Assembly (NCBI GenBank): GCA_902767775.1
Contig: CACXIP010000003.1
Location: 148,254 to 212,253, forward strand
Length of the DNA stretch: 64,000 bases
Direction: 5' to 3'
Source of the DNA: an uncultured Prevotellaceae bacterium
GTDB taxonomy: Bacteria > Bacteroidota > Bacteroidia > Bacteroidales > Bacteroidaceae
The notes under the pieces were generated by a model, which saw nothing but the letters and a program-made list of their open reading frames with translations, made no database searches and was not told the DNA's origin. A program made the translations under genes and the position numbers. Positions 51,852-62,649 of the stretch are shown one piece after another (position 1 is the first letter of the stretch; each line of letters opens with the position of its first letter).

Positions 51852-53996
51852 ATGAAGCAAGCAACATTCACCTTACTGTTCTTATTAAGTGCTGTGGGAG
51901 CCATGGCACAAAAGAAAATGTATGTTCCCGATGAGTGGAAACACCCATGGAATCCCGACACGCTGCTTTGGAGTGAGAGCGACCCCAACAACCGCTATAC
52001 TTGGTCGAAGTCACGTTCGGTGGAATCAGACAACGTCATTGTGCTGTGGGACAAGGGCTATGGCTCTACCCTACCCTCCAAGTCACCAGAGGCTTTCCGG
52101 GTTGACGAGCAAGACTTGCTGAAAAAGTGCGAACAGTTTTATGATTTGGAAATCAACCGGCTCGGATTTGTTGACAAGGAGAAGACCAACCTGAACAAAT
52201 ACAAGGTGATGGTGCTGCTCAACCATACCCGCGATTGGGTATGCTACGGCGGCGGCTACGACTTTGAGGTAAGCGCGCTGTGGTTGGGTCCCTCCGCCTG
52301 CAAACCCGTCGGCCATTCCGTTGCCCATGAGGTAGGACACTCGTTCCACTACATGTGCTATGCCGACGCATCAGGCAACAACCACAACTCGTCGACAAGC
52401 ATCGGCACTGGTTTTCACCTGCCGGTAGGCAATGGCCAGGCCATTTGGGAACAGACTGCCCAATGGCAAGCCAACCAGTCGTATCCCAACGAGATGTACC
52501 CGCAGAGCATCAACGTTTTCCGCAAGTCGCACAACATGGCATTCTCGCATGAGTGGCATCGCTACCAAAGCTATTGGCTGCACTACTACCTTTGTGACAA
52601 ATACGACGACATCACCACTGTCGCACAGGTGTGGCGCCAACCGACAATAGGAGCCAATGATTTCAACAACGCACTGATGAAACTCAAAGGACTTGACGCT
52701 ACAGGCCTATACAAGCTTTATTACGATTATGCTGCCCACTGTGCCACATGGGACATGAAGGCATGCAGCCCCTTCCGCAACAACTATATCGGCGACTTCG
52801 ACTACCAATGTGTGCAGACAGCCGACAGCACCTATCAGGTGGCACTCTCCAGCACTCCACAAAGCACCGGATTCAACATCATTCCCTTGCAGGTGCCTGA
52901 AGCCGGTACGGAGATTGTGACCCACTTCACCGCACTGACCACTGGTGCCAACCTGGCAGATGGTGACCCAGCAGAATTGATGAACGGAGAGACACAATGG
53001 ACTCAGACCAAGCGCACCACCTATATCAAGAACACCATTCCCAGCCAACGCGCCTTCCGTCTGGGATATGTCGCATTGTTGAAAGACGGCACGCGAATGT
53101 ACATACAACAAGACTCGCTCTACTGCACTACCTCACAAGAAGTGACCAATGATGTGAGCATGACCGTTCCGGAAAATGTCGACCGCCTCTGGCTCATCGT
53201 GGTTCCAGCCCCGACACGTTATGTGCAACACAAATGGGATGAGAACATGCTCAATGACGAGCACTGGCCCTACCGATTCCGTCTTGAAGGAACTGACATC
53301 GGCAACCGTGCCACCGTGTATGTGAATTCTGTTCTCGACGGACGGGAAATCGCAGACATTACCCTTAACTATGACGTTTATTTCCCAAAAGATGCGGTCA
53401 ACCACAGCGGAGCCACCTTCAATATCTCAGGAAAAGCCCTTGCTCAATTGGGTACTGCCTTCCAAGTTTCTCCTTCAGCATTCGGCAACATTATCCAAGC
53501 ATGGGGCTCTGGCGGTCCGGGGAAAGGCAAGATGATGTTCTACCCCCTCAACCCCACCAATGGTGCCACCGTCAACCGTGCCTCCACAGCCAACGGCTAC
53601 GGCCATTGGTTCAACCAAAACGGAGTGGTGTGTGCCTACGGCTCTGGGTATGTATTCAGCGAGTTTGCTCCCTCCTCGATGTCTTTCACCGTTGGACAAT
53701 ATCCCAACCGCCTGAAAGACGGCGACACATACAAAATCGGACAGGCACTTAGCTACCGAGATGCCAACGGCAAGCAAGCCACCGCCCGTTTCTGGTTCAC
53801 CATCCATGTGGGTGAAGGCTCAACAGGAGCACTACTCAACAGCATTGAATACGACGACCCAACAGGCATCCAACAAGTGACCTTCCCCACCCGCCAAAAC
53901 CAAAAAGGCATTTACACCTTGAGCGGACAGCGGGTTGAGACTCCCACATCAAACGGCATATATATCATCGACGGCAAGAAGACGGTGGTGTATTAA
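51852..53996 (+). CDS. secreted DUF6055-type zinc metallopeptidase-like protein
   Basis: 714 residues with a signal peptide (1-19, ending AMA). Residues about 40-330 have a metallopeptidase-like core with His159-Glu160-x2-His163 (AHEVGHSFHYM) and a nearby Glu200 (GQAIWEQTAQW) as a possible third ligand; I associate this with the DUF6055 family. The C-terminal part (about 500-670) resembles a DUF4859-type beta domain (HSGATFNISGKALAQLG). The last 35 residues are a GIYTLSGQRV...GIYIIDGKK tail. Likely a surface or secreted hydrolase of proteins or glycoproteins, by inference. Confidence 0.7.
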   Translation: MKQATFTLLFLLSAVGAMAQKKMYVPDEWKHPWNPDTLLWSESDPNNRYTWSKSRSVESDNVIVLWDKGYGSTLPSKSPEAFRVDEQDLLKKCEQFYDLEINRLGFVDKEKTNLNKYKVMVLLNHTRDWVCYGGGYDFEVSALWLGPSACKPVGHSVAHEVGHSFHYMCYADASGNNHNSSTSIGTGFHLPVGNGQAIWEQTAQWQANQSYPNEMYPQSINVFRKSHNMAFSHEWHRYQSYWLHYYLCDKYDDITTVAQVWRQPTIGANDFNNALMKLKGLDATGLYKLYYDYAAHCATWDMKACSPFRNNYIGDFDYQCVQTADSTYQVALSSTPQSTGFNIIPLQVPEAGTEIVTHFTALTTGANLADGDPAELMNGETQWTQTKRTTYIKNTIPSQRAFRLGYVALLKDGTRMYIQQDSLYCTTSQEVTNDVSMTVPENVDRLWLIVVPAPTRYVQHKWDENMLNDEHWPYRFRLEGTDIGNRATVYVNSVLDGREIADITLNYDVYFPKDAVNHSGATFNISGKALAQLGTAFQVSPSAFGNIIQAWGSGGPGKGKMMFYPLNPTNGATVNRASTANGYGHWFNQNGVVCAYGSGYVFSEFAPSSMSFTVGQYPNRLKDGDTYKIGQALSYRDANGKQATARFWFTIHVGEGSTGALLNSIEYDDPTGIQQVTFPTRQNQKGIYTLSGQRVETPTSNGIYIIDGKKTVVY

Positions 53997-54056
53997 GGTT
54001 TGAAGGATAATTGGCCAAAAAACAGCAAAATGTGCTTTCAAATAGAAAAAAAAGTG

Positions 54057-54064
54057 TACTTTTG
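54057..54064 (+). promoter_or_regulatory. -7 box of maeB
   Basis: TACTTTTG about 40 bases before the maeB start; no clear -33 box. Confidence 0.6.
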
Positions 54065-54104
54065 CAACTTGTTTTGAAGTTTTCATAATAAAGTAACAGT
54101 TTTT

Positions 54105-56396
<2,292 letters not shown>

Positions 56397-56447
56397 ATCG
56401 TTTTTTGGTAAAACCTCAAAGACAAGCTGCGTTTCAGCAATAAGACA

Positions 56448-57101
56448 TCATCTGCCTAATTTGTCATTCTCCATCAGCTTGGGACAGAAGTCTTGAAATT
56501 CGCACTTGTCGCAGTGAGGCGCCCTGCTTGTACACACATACCTGCCATGCAGCAACAACCAATGGTGGGCACGCGGCACATCCTCCTCGGGGATGTGCCG
56601 CATCAGTTCTTTCTCCACCTTGAGTGGCGTGTCATCGGTTTTCCTCACCAACCCCAACCGACGGCTAACCCTGAAAACGTGTGTATCGACAGCCATCGTC
56701 GCTTTTCCGAAAGCCACTGCCTGGACAACATTCGCCGTCTTTCTTCCCACACCGGGAAGTCTGACGAGCATCGATGGGTCGGAAGGCACCACCCCATTGA
56801 ATTCACTGACAAGCATCTGCGCCATGGCCAGCAGATGACGGGCTTTGGAATTGGGGTATGACACACTGCTGATGAGTTGCAGGATTTCCCCCTCGTCGGC
56901 AATCGCCATCGTCTGTGCGTCGGGAAAGCGAGAGAAAAGCGCTGGAGTCACCTCATTGATGCGTTTGTCGGTGCATTGCGCACTGAGTATGGTTGCCACC
57001 AACAGTTGGAACGGCGTGGTGAATTGCAGTTCTGACGTGACTTCCGGCTTCTCCTTTCTAAAATAGTCGAGGATGTATTGGTAACGTTGTTTCCGTGTCA
57101 T
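56448..57101 (-). CDS. nth: endonuclease III
   Basis: 217 residues from MTRKQRYQY. DNA glycosylase/AP-lyase for oxidised pyrimidines. The helix-hairpin-helix LPGVGRKTANVV holds the catalytic Lys, the conserved Asp is in VDTHVFRV, and the [4Fe-4S] loop C-x6-C-x2-C-x5-C is in CTSRAPHCDKCEFQDFC. The open frame extends 11 codons upstream, but the chosen Met gives the normal start. A promoter and hairpin precede it. Confidence 0.93.
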   Translation of the reverse strand: MTRKQRYQYILDYFRKEKPEVTSELQFTTPFQLLVATILSAQCTDKRINEVTPALFSRFPDAQTMAIADEGEILQLISSVSYPNSKARHLLAMAQMLVSEFNGVVPSDPSMLVRLPGVGRKTANVVQAVAFGKATMAVDTHVFRVSRRLGLVRKTDDTPLKVEKELMRHIPEEDVPRAHHWLLLHGRYVCTSRAPHCDKCEFQDFCPKLMENDKLGR

Positions 57102-57119
57102 GGTATATAATGCTTTTAT

Positions 57120-57173
57120 GAGAAGAGACGCCACGATGTGACGTCTCTTCTCTTGTCTTGTATTGCAAAAGTA
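57120..57173 (-). promoter_or_regulatory. nth promoter with hairpin in its leader
   Basis: A minus-strand -7 box TACTTTTG (57166-57173) is followed in the predicted leader by an 11-bp perfect hairpin (GAGAAGAGACG / CGTCTCTTCTC, 57120-57152), 19 bases before the nth ATG. The hairpin has no clear U-run on the minus strand, so it could be a weak terminator of the Skp-like gene or a leader structure. Confidence 0.5.
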
Positions 57174-57178
57174 GTCGA

Positions 57179-57793
57179 TTATTTCTTTTCGGCCTCTTTC
57201 GGTTTTGACTTATATGCCTTGTTCAGGCCAGCCACCACCTCGTTGGTGATGTCGAGCGACTTGTCACCATAAAGAATGTTGTCACCCTGCTTGGTGAGGA
57301 TGAGAGAGAATTTCTTGTCCTTGTTGTATTGGGCGATGAAATGCTCAATGCTGTCGTGCAGTGCTGCATTGAATTTGTCGGTCTCGCTCTGAAGCTCACC
57401 GGCGAGCCTGTCGCGAGCGGCAACATACTGCTCCTGCTGGCGCTGGATGGCAGCCTGCTGGCTTTCATACTCACTCTGGCTTTTGAATCCGTTGTTTTGA
57501 GCCTTGTTTTGGAAATTCTTGATGGCAGCTTCCAGATTGCGCTCCATCGAAGCAAGCGAACTCTGGATATTGTTGCCCCTCTTCTCAAGGATTTTGGAAT
57601 AGTCCTTGCAGAAATTATACTGGGTCATGATGGTATCGACCTCAATAAAACCGATTTTCAGGCTGCCAGGAGCAGCTGTTTGGGCGGCAGCGGGCTTCTC
57701 GTCCATTTTGCCAGAGTTGTTGTTGCATGCGCTCAGTGTCATGGCGGCTATTGCCACGACTGTCAGTGAGCGGAAAAGTTTTTTCTTGTTCAT
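57179..57793 (-). CDS. OmpH/Skp-like periplasmic lipoprotein
   Basis: 204 residues from MNKKKLFRSL. A lipoprotein signal with lipobox LSAC (Cys about 23) is followed by NNNSGKMDEK and the Skp/OmpH domain: SLKIGFIEVDTIMTQYNF, then a long coiled coil (ILEKRGNNIQ...ARDRLAGELQSETDKF) and FSLILTKQGDNILYGDKSLDIT. Skp proteins hold unfolded outer membrane proteins in the periplasm; a lipid anchor is a Bacteroidetes variation. An ATG ten codons earlier is not supported. Confidence 0.82.
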   Translation of the reverse strand: MNKKKLFRSLTVVAIAAMTLSACNNNSGKMDEKPAAAQTAAPGSLKIGFIEVDTIMTQYNFCKDYSKILEKRGNNIQSSLASMERNLEAAIKNFQNKAQNNGFKSQSEYESQQAAIQRQQEQYVAARDRLAGELQSETDKFNAALHDSIEHFIAQYNKDKKFSLILTKQGDNILYGDKSLDITNEVVAGLNKAYKSKPKEAEKK

Positions 57794-57887
57794 TGAATAT
57801 AATTGGTTTGTTGAATATACCATAAAATTTTCCTAAGACTGGATTTTCCAGCCTCAGTATGCCATTTTGGCTATAGCCTCCCTGTGG

Positions 57888-57974
57888 TCAGAAGAAGAAG
57901 CACCATATCAAAACGATGATGAACAGGAAGACGAGTCCCGGCACAATGTATCGTTGAAGTTCTTTCCAATCCAT
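57888..57974 (-). CDS. 28-residue membrane micropeptide
   Basis: ATG to TGA with 28 sense codons: a charged start MDWKELQRYIVPG and then a single hydrophobic helix (LVFLFIIVLIWCFFF). The composition of a bitopic membrane peptide is hard to get by chance from non-coding DNA. It begins 16 bases after the stop of the 69-residue membrane protein, so the two form a mini-operon. I do not know its function; it may be a small subunit or stabiliser of a membrane complex. Confidence 0.6.
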   Translation of the reverse strand: MDWKELQRYIVPGLVFLFIIVLIWCFFF

Positions 57975-57990
57975 ATTGAGACAATTGTAA

Positions 57991-58200
57991 TTATTTGCTC
58001 ATCTCTCTTACAGCTTGTTTTTTGCCTCTTTGCTCTCTGTCCTGGTCGATGACGCAATGAATGCCTCTTTCCCGCATAGCCTCACTGTCGTGGATATGCA
58101 TGGAAGAAAAGGTTCCGTTTTTTCGGAAAATCACTTTCACCCCAAGCAATATTGCAGCGATAGCAATTATTAACACGCTTAATAATAGAGTTTCAATCAT
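57991..58200 (-). CDS. small membrane protein (69 residues)
   Basis: From MIETLLLSVLIIAIAAILLG: one transmembrane helix, then a cytoplasmic tail FRKNGTFSSMHIHDSEAMRERGIHCVIDQDREQ. The tail pattern (F-x-x-x-H-I-x-x-x-x-A-M-R-x-R-G-I-x-C-x-x-x-Q-D-R-E) looks like a short conserved motif; I believe similar small proteins are common in Bacteroidales, but their function is unknown to me. The start is supported by a minus-strand -7 box TAACTTTG at 58261-58268. An upstream extension of the frame overlaps that promoter and is rejected. Confidence 0.65.
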   Translation of the reverse strand: MIETLLLSVLIIAIAAILLGVKVIFRKNGTFSSMHIHDSEAMRERGIHCVIDQDREQRGKKQAVREMSK

Positions 58201-58206
58201 TTTTCC

Positions 58207-58268
58207 TATCTTTGCCGACACAAATGAGCCCTTCCTCACACAAATGCGGCCTTTACGCGGCAAAGTTA
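58207..58268. promoter_or_regulatory. overlapping divergent promoters
   Basis: A plus-strand -7 box TATCTTTG (58207-58214) points to pepD and a minus-strand TAACTTTG (58261-58268) points to the small membrane genes. Their transcripts would overlap in the 50 bases between, so each promoter lies in the other's transcribed leader. Confidence 0.55.
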
Positions 58269-58336
58269 ATACAATTCGGGCACATTTTCAAAAAAAAGCA
58301 CGGAAATTTATCAAACACAAGAATAATCAACTAAAA

Positions 58337-59803
58337 ATGAACAACATGGAAAAGACGGAACTGACCCCTCAACGTGTATTTGACCAATTTGCGACAATCA
58401 ACACCATCCCCCGCCCCTCCAAGCACGAGGAGAAGATGATTGCCTATCTGACTTCCTTCGGGAAGGAACACGGTCTTGCAACCAAGGTGGATGCAACAGG
58501 CAACGTGCTTATCAGCAAGCCCGCCACTCCTGGTTATGAAAACCGTGCTACGGTGGTGCTTCAGAGCCATATGGACATGGTGTGCGACAAGTTGGTCGAC
58601 CATGAGATTGACTTCATGAACGACCCCATCGAGAGCTACGTCGACGGTGAATGGCTGAAAGCCAAAGGCACTACACTTGGTGCCGACGACGGCATCGGCG
58701 TTGCCATCGAACTGGCCATCCTTGCAAGCGACGACATCTGCCATGGTCCCATCGAATGCCTCTTCACCGTTGATGAAGAGACTGGTCTCACCGGCGCTTT
58801 CGGACTGGAGGCAGGCTTCATGAGCGGCGATATGCTCATCAACCTTGATTCCGAGGATGAGGGACAGATTTTCGTGTCGTGCGCAGGCGGCATCACCACC
58901 CATGCTCATTTCAGATTCACACGAGAGGCAGCTCCCACCGGACAATTCTTCCTGAAGGCATCCCTAAAGGGACTTTGTGGCGGCCACTCTGGCGACGACA
59001 TCAACAAGAAGCGCGCCAATGCCATCAAGATAATGGCACGTTTCCTCTACATGATCAACGAGAAATATGGTGTGCGCCTGGCACAGTGGAACTCCGGCAA
59101 GATGCACAATGCCATTCCAAGAGATGGTGTTGTCGTATTCAGCGTGCCGGCCGACAAGAAGGAAGAGGTGAAAGCAGCATGGAACATCTTCACTGGCGAG
59201 GTGGAGGAAGAGTTCCACGTCACCGACACTTCGATGGAGTTTGCCATGGAAAGCACGGAAGCAGAGGCTGTGCTGCCGCAGTCGGTATCAACCTCCCTTA
59301 TCCGCTCGCTTCAGGCATTGGACAACGGCATCCTGTCAATGTGCCAGGATGAGGAGATAGCCTGGCTTGTGGAGACAAGCAGCAACATCGCCAGCGTGCA
59401 GTCCTCAGCCGATGACGTTGCAGTGGTAGCCAGCCAGCGCTCCAATGTGATGAGCAACCTGCGCAACATGGCCAACACCGTAAAGGCCCAGTTCCAATTG
59501 GCAGGTGCCGATGTGGAGCAGAGCGACGGATATCCCGCATGGAAGATGAACCCCAACAGCAAACTGACCAAGATTGTGGTGGACACCTACAAGCAACTAT
59601 TCGGCAAAGACCCCAAGGTGCTCGGCATCCACGCAGGCCTGGAGTGCGGTTTGTTCTCAGAGCGCTATCCCAACATGGACATGGTGTCTTTTGGCCCCAC
59701 TCTTCGCGGAGTACATACACCCGACGAGCGTCTTCTGATACCCACCGTACAGATGGTTTGGGATCATCTGATTGAAATCCTGAAGAATATTCCAGAGAAA
59801 TAA
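58337..59803 (+). CDS. pepD: aminoacyl-histidine dipeptidase (PepD, M20)
   Basis: 488 residues from MNNMEKTELTPQ. M20 metallopeptidase: metal ligands in VLQSHMDMVCDK, GADDGIGVAI and TVDEETGLTGA, and the C-terminal HAGLECGLFSERYPNMDMVSFGP. The lid domain lies between. It hydrolyses Xaa-His and other dipeptides in the cytoplasm. The frame is open nearly 280 bases further upstream, but that stretch contains the divergent promoters and the small gene, so I start at the ATG before the conserved VFDQFATINTIPRPSKHE. Confidence 0.93.
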   Translation: MNNMEKTELTPQRVFDQFATINTIPRPSKHEEKMIAYLTSFGKEHGLATKVDATGNVLISKPATPGYENRATVVLQSHMDMVCDKLVDHEIDFMNDPIESYVDGEWLKAKGTTLGADDGIGVAIELAILASDDICHGPIECLFTVDEETGLTGAFGLEAGFMSGDMLINLDSEDEGQIFVSCAGGITTHAHFRFTREAAPTGQFFLKASLKGLCGGHSGDDINKKRANAIKIMARFLYMINEKYGVRLAQWNSGKMHNAIPRDGVVVFSVPADKKEEVKAAWNIFTGEVEEEFHVTDTSMEFAMESTEAEAVLPQSVSTSLIRSLQALDNGILSMCQDEEIAWLVETSSNIASVQSSADDVAVVASQRSNVMSNLRNMANTVKAQFQLAGADVEQSDGYPAWKMNPNSKLTKIVVDTYKQLFGKDPKVLGIHAGLECGLFSERYPNMDMVSFGPTLRGVHTPDERLLIPTVQMVWDHLIEILKNIPEK

Positions 59804-59826
59804 GTCACCCGTTACCCAACAAAATT

Positions 59827-59868
59827 GCCCCGGCACATAGTATCACTACTGTTGCCGGGGCTTTACCT
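59827..59868 (+). terminator. terminator of pepD
   Basis: GCCCCGGCA pairs with TGCCGGGGC (nine bp, 17-base loop), followed by TTTACCTTTT. It lies 23 bases after the pepD stop. Confidence 0.75.
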
Positions 59869-59938
59869 TTTAAAAAAACTACCTATTGAAATCTTTTATA
59901 TTCTATGATACTTAATGTAAGTATATTCTGATTGATAT

Positions 59939-60042
59939 TTATCTGCTATTTTTAATGTTCGGAAACGTGTTTGTCAACTCACCACGGTCATTCCTATGGT
60001 TAACTCGATGGAACAACCGCATATTTTCACTTTGCAAATATA
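59939..60042 (-). other. candidate small transcript or peptide without annotated gene
   Basis: The minus strand has a good -7 box TATATTTG (60035-60042), yet no known gene lies downstream before the convergent pepD terminator. Starting 12 bases after it is a 27-codon frame (MRLFHRVNHRNDRGELTNT..., ending at 59939). The peptide is basic and not hydrophobic. This may be a small RNA, a small peptide or a dispersed repeat with an orphan promoter; I cannot decide. Confidence 0.35.
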
Positions 60043-60273
60043 GTCAAAAATATCGGAACTTCCAACTCGCCTACATCCATATAATGTAAATCTACCCTCA
60101 TTTCTTGCATATTCGCATCAATTTTAAACATTATTAACGAATATAATTATACATTTTTACTTTTCTCCCTTCATTCTTTGTTTGTACCTTTTTTGTTAGA
60201 CATCACCAGAAGATGACATTCATTATCCGTGTTTGGGTTATTTCATAGAAGTTAAATCCTGGCCAATGGCTTT
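60043..60273. other. AT-rich spacer upstream of htpG
   Basis: About 230 bases without a coding frame. Besides the sigma-54-like element at its right end, I see no strong dyad that would clearly be an enhancer-binding site. Confidence 0.5.
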
Positions 60274-60289
60274 TGGCACACTTTTTGCA
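60274..60289 (+). promoter_or_regulatory. sigma-54-type promoter of htpG
   Basis: TGGCAC-N5-TTGCA, a perfect match to the -24/-12 consensus with ten bases between GG and GC. The expected start near 60300 leaves a leader of about 50 bases before the htpG ATG. No convincing TAnnTTTG box competes with it in this interval. Confidence 0.6.
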
Positions 60290-60351
60290 ATCTATTTCGT
60301 GGATTCAAAATTCATCAAGAGATATCAAATAAACATTAAAATATAAACATC

Positions 60352-62406
60352 ATGCAAAAAGGTAACATTGGGGTAACCACAGAGAACATTTTCCCCGTCA
60401 TCAAGAAGTTTTTGTATTCCGACCATGAGATTTTCCTCCGCGAGATGGTGTCCAACGCTGTTGACGCCACACAAAAGTTGAAGACTTTGGCAGAGCGAGG
60501 CGACTACAAGGAAGAATTGGGCGACCTGTCGGTCCGTATCTCCATCGACTCTGAGAAAGGAACGCTGACCATCAGCGACCGCGGTATCGGCATGACCGCC
60601 GAGGAGATTGACAAATACATCAACCAGATTGCCTTCTCGGGTGTGACCGACTTTTTGGACAAGTACAAGGACAACGCCAACGCCATCATCGGTCATTTCG
60701 GTTTGGGCTTCTACAGTGCGTTCATGGTGAGCGACCGCGTGGAGATAGTAACGCGCAGTTATCGTGAAGATGCCGTGGCTGTGAAATGGAGTTGCGACGG
60801 AAGTCCCGCTTACGAGATTGAAGAGACAGAGAAAGCCGACCGAGGCAGCGACATCATCCTTCACCTGTCGGAAGACTGCAAGGAATTCCTTGAGAAACAG
60901 CGCATACAGGACCTGCTCAACAAATACTGCAAGTTTATGTCGGTGCCCATCGTCTTCGGCAAGAAGAGCGAATGGAAGGACGGCAAGATGCAGGAAACCG
61001 ACGAAGACAATGTGGTGAACGACTCCGAGCCCATGTGGACAAAGGCACCCAGCTCCCTCAAGGACGAGGACTATAAGGCCTTCTACCGCAAGCTCTATCC
61101 GATGCAGGACGAGCCACTGTTCTGGATTCATCTCAACGTCGACTTCCCGTTCAACCTGACCGGCATCCTTTATTTCCCCCGCATCAAGTCGAACATTGAC
61201 CTCCAGCGCAACAAGATACAGCTCTACTGCAACCAGGTGTTTGTCACCGACCAGGTGGAAGGTATCGTGCCAGAGTTCCTCACCCTGCTCCATGGTGTGA
61301 TTGACTCCCCAGACATTCCGCTCAATGTCAGCCGTTCCTATCTGCAGAGCGATGCCAACGTGAAGAAGATTTCGACCTATATCACCAAGAAGGTGTCCGA
61401 CCGTCTGAACAGCATTTTCAAAGACGACCGCAAAGACTTCGAGGAGAAATGGGATGACCTGAAGATATTCATCAACTACGGCATGCTGTCGCAGGAGGAT
61501 TTCTACGACCGCGCCAAGGACTTTGCCCTACTCAAGGACACCGAGGGCAAGTATTTCACCTACGAGGAGTATCGTACACTCATCAAGGACAACCAGACCG
61601 ACAAGAACGACACGCTGGTGTATCTCTACGCCAACAACGTAGAGGATGAGTATGCCTATATCGAGGCTGCCAAGCAAAAGGGTTACAGTGTGCTGCTGCT
61701 TGACGGCGACCTTGACGTGCCGATGGTCTCCATGCTGGAGCAGAAGTTGGAGAAGTGCCGTTTCACCCGTGTCGACTCCGACATCATTGACCGCCTCATT
61801 GTGAAAGAGGACCAGAAAGAGAGTACGCTTTCAAAAGAGGAGTCCGACCAACTGTCTCAGGCATTCCGCTCACAGGTGCCCACAATGGAGAAAGCCAACT
61901 TCTATGTTGAGGTTCAGTCGCTCGGCGAGGAAGCACAGCCCGTGCTCATCACCCAAAGCGAATATATGCGGCGAATGAAGGACATCAGCCGCTACCAGAG
62001 TGGCATGGCATTCTATGGTCAGATGCCCGATTCCTACAACCTGGTCCTCAACAGTGACCATCCTCTCATCAAACGTGTGGTGGAGGACGAAGCAGGCAAC
62101 TGCGCTGAAGCGCTGAAACCCATCCTTGCAGAAATCAAGGGGCTGGACGCCCGCCTTGCCGTCCTCCGTCAGGAACAAGGCAAGAAAAAGCCTGAGGAGA
62201 TCACACAGGAAGAGAAAGACGACGTGAAGGCCACTGAGGACGCCATCAGTGAGCAGAAGGACAAAAAAGACCAGATTATCGCCGAATATGCAAAGGGCAG
62301 CGACATCATCCATCAGCTGATTGACCTTGCCTTGCTGCAGAACGGCATGCTGAAAGGTGCTGCACTGTCTGCCTTCCTCCGCCGTTCCGTAGAGATGATC
62401 AAATAA
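60352..62406 (+). CDS. htpG: chaperone HtpG (Hsp90)
   Basis: 684 residues. The N-terminal GHKL ATPase domain has FLREMVSNAVDATQKLK, TISDRGIGMTAEEID and the lid GHFGLGFYSAFMV; the middle domain has FPFNLTGILYFPR and LNVSRSYLQ; the C-terminal dimerisation domain starts near 520. A charged coiled segment (about 590-640: RQEQGKKKPEEITQEEKDD...) makes it longer than the 624 residues of E. coli HtpG. Cytoplasmic stress chaperone. It is preceded by a sigma-54-like promoter. Confidence 0.95.
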   Translation: MQKGNIGVTTENIFPVIKKFLYSDHEIFLREMVSNAVDATQKLKTLAERGDYKEELGDLSVRISIDSEKGTLTISDRGIGMTAEEIDKYINQIAFSGVTDFLDKYKDNANAIIGHFGLGFYSAFMVSDRVEIVTRSYREDAVAVKWSCDGSPAYEIEETEKADRGSDIILHLSEDCKEFLEKQRIQDLLNKYCKFMSVPIVFGKKSEWKDGKMQETDEDNVVNDSEPMWTKAPSSLKDEDYKAFYRKLYPMQDEPLFWIHLNVDFPFNLTGILYFPRIKSNIDLQRNKIQLYCNQVFVTDQVEGIVPEFLTLLHGVIDSPDIPLNVSRSYLQSDANVKKISTYITKKVSDRLNSIFKDDRKDFEEKWDDLKIFINYGMLSQEDFYDRAKDFALLKDTEGKYFTYEEYRTLIKDNQTDKNDTLVYLYANNVEDEYAYIEAAKQKGYSVLLLDGDLDVPMVSMLEQKLEKCRFTRVDSDIIDRLIVKEDQKESTLSKEESDQLSQAFRSQVPTMEKANFYVEVQSLGEEAQPVLITQSEYMRRMKDISRYQSGMAFYGQMPDSYNLVLNSDHPLIKRVVEDEAGNCAEALKPILAEIKGLDARLAVLRQEQGKKKPEEITQEEKDDVKATEDAISEQKDKKDQIIAEYAKGSDIIHQLIDLALLQNGMLKGAALSAFLRRSVEMIK

Positions 62407-62423
62407 TACCACGTTTCTATCAA

Positions 62424-62524
62424 CAACCACCGTTCGGCGACCGATTTCCATTATTGATGAAGAAGCGACATTTGCCATTCATCATGCAATAACAAGATGG
62501 AATAAAGTCTGCGAACGGCGGTTG
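62424..62524. repeat. long-range inverted repeat after htpG
   Basis: CAACCACCGTTCG (62424-62436) and CGAACGGCGGTTG (62512-62524) pair over 13 bases with one mismatch, enclosing 75 bases that hold weaker pairings. It lies 18 bases after the htpG stop and before the tRNA-Lys promoter. No frame is convincing here. It could be a structured 3' end of the htpG message. Confidence 0.5.
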
Positions 62525-62597
62525 GCTTTGAAAACCAATAGAAAACAATAAGAAACGGCAAAGAAAAAGCACTTTTTTGAAAAATTTCCCGAAAATG

Positions 62598-62629
62598 TTT
62601 GGTGGAAAGTTCAAAAAGTGCTACCTTTG
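62598..62629 (+). promoter_or_regulatory. tRNA-Lys promoter
   Basis: TTTG, 20 bases, TACCTTTG, with the same extended -33 (TTTGGTGGA) and downstream CCGCAAAT as the tRNA-fMet promoter. Confidence 0.75.
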
Positions 62630-62649
62630 CAACCGCAAATCCAAAAGAT

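Noticed and set aside
60325-61293. 322-codon antisense frame at the htpG start
   Set aside because: Covers the htpG promoter side and conserved ATPase motifs; a shadow frame.
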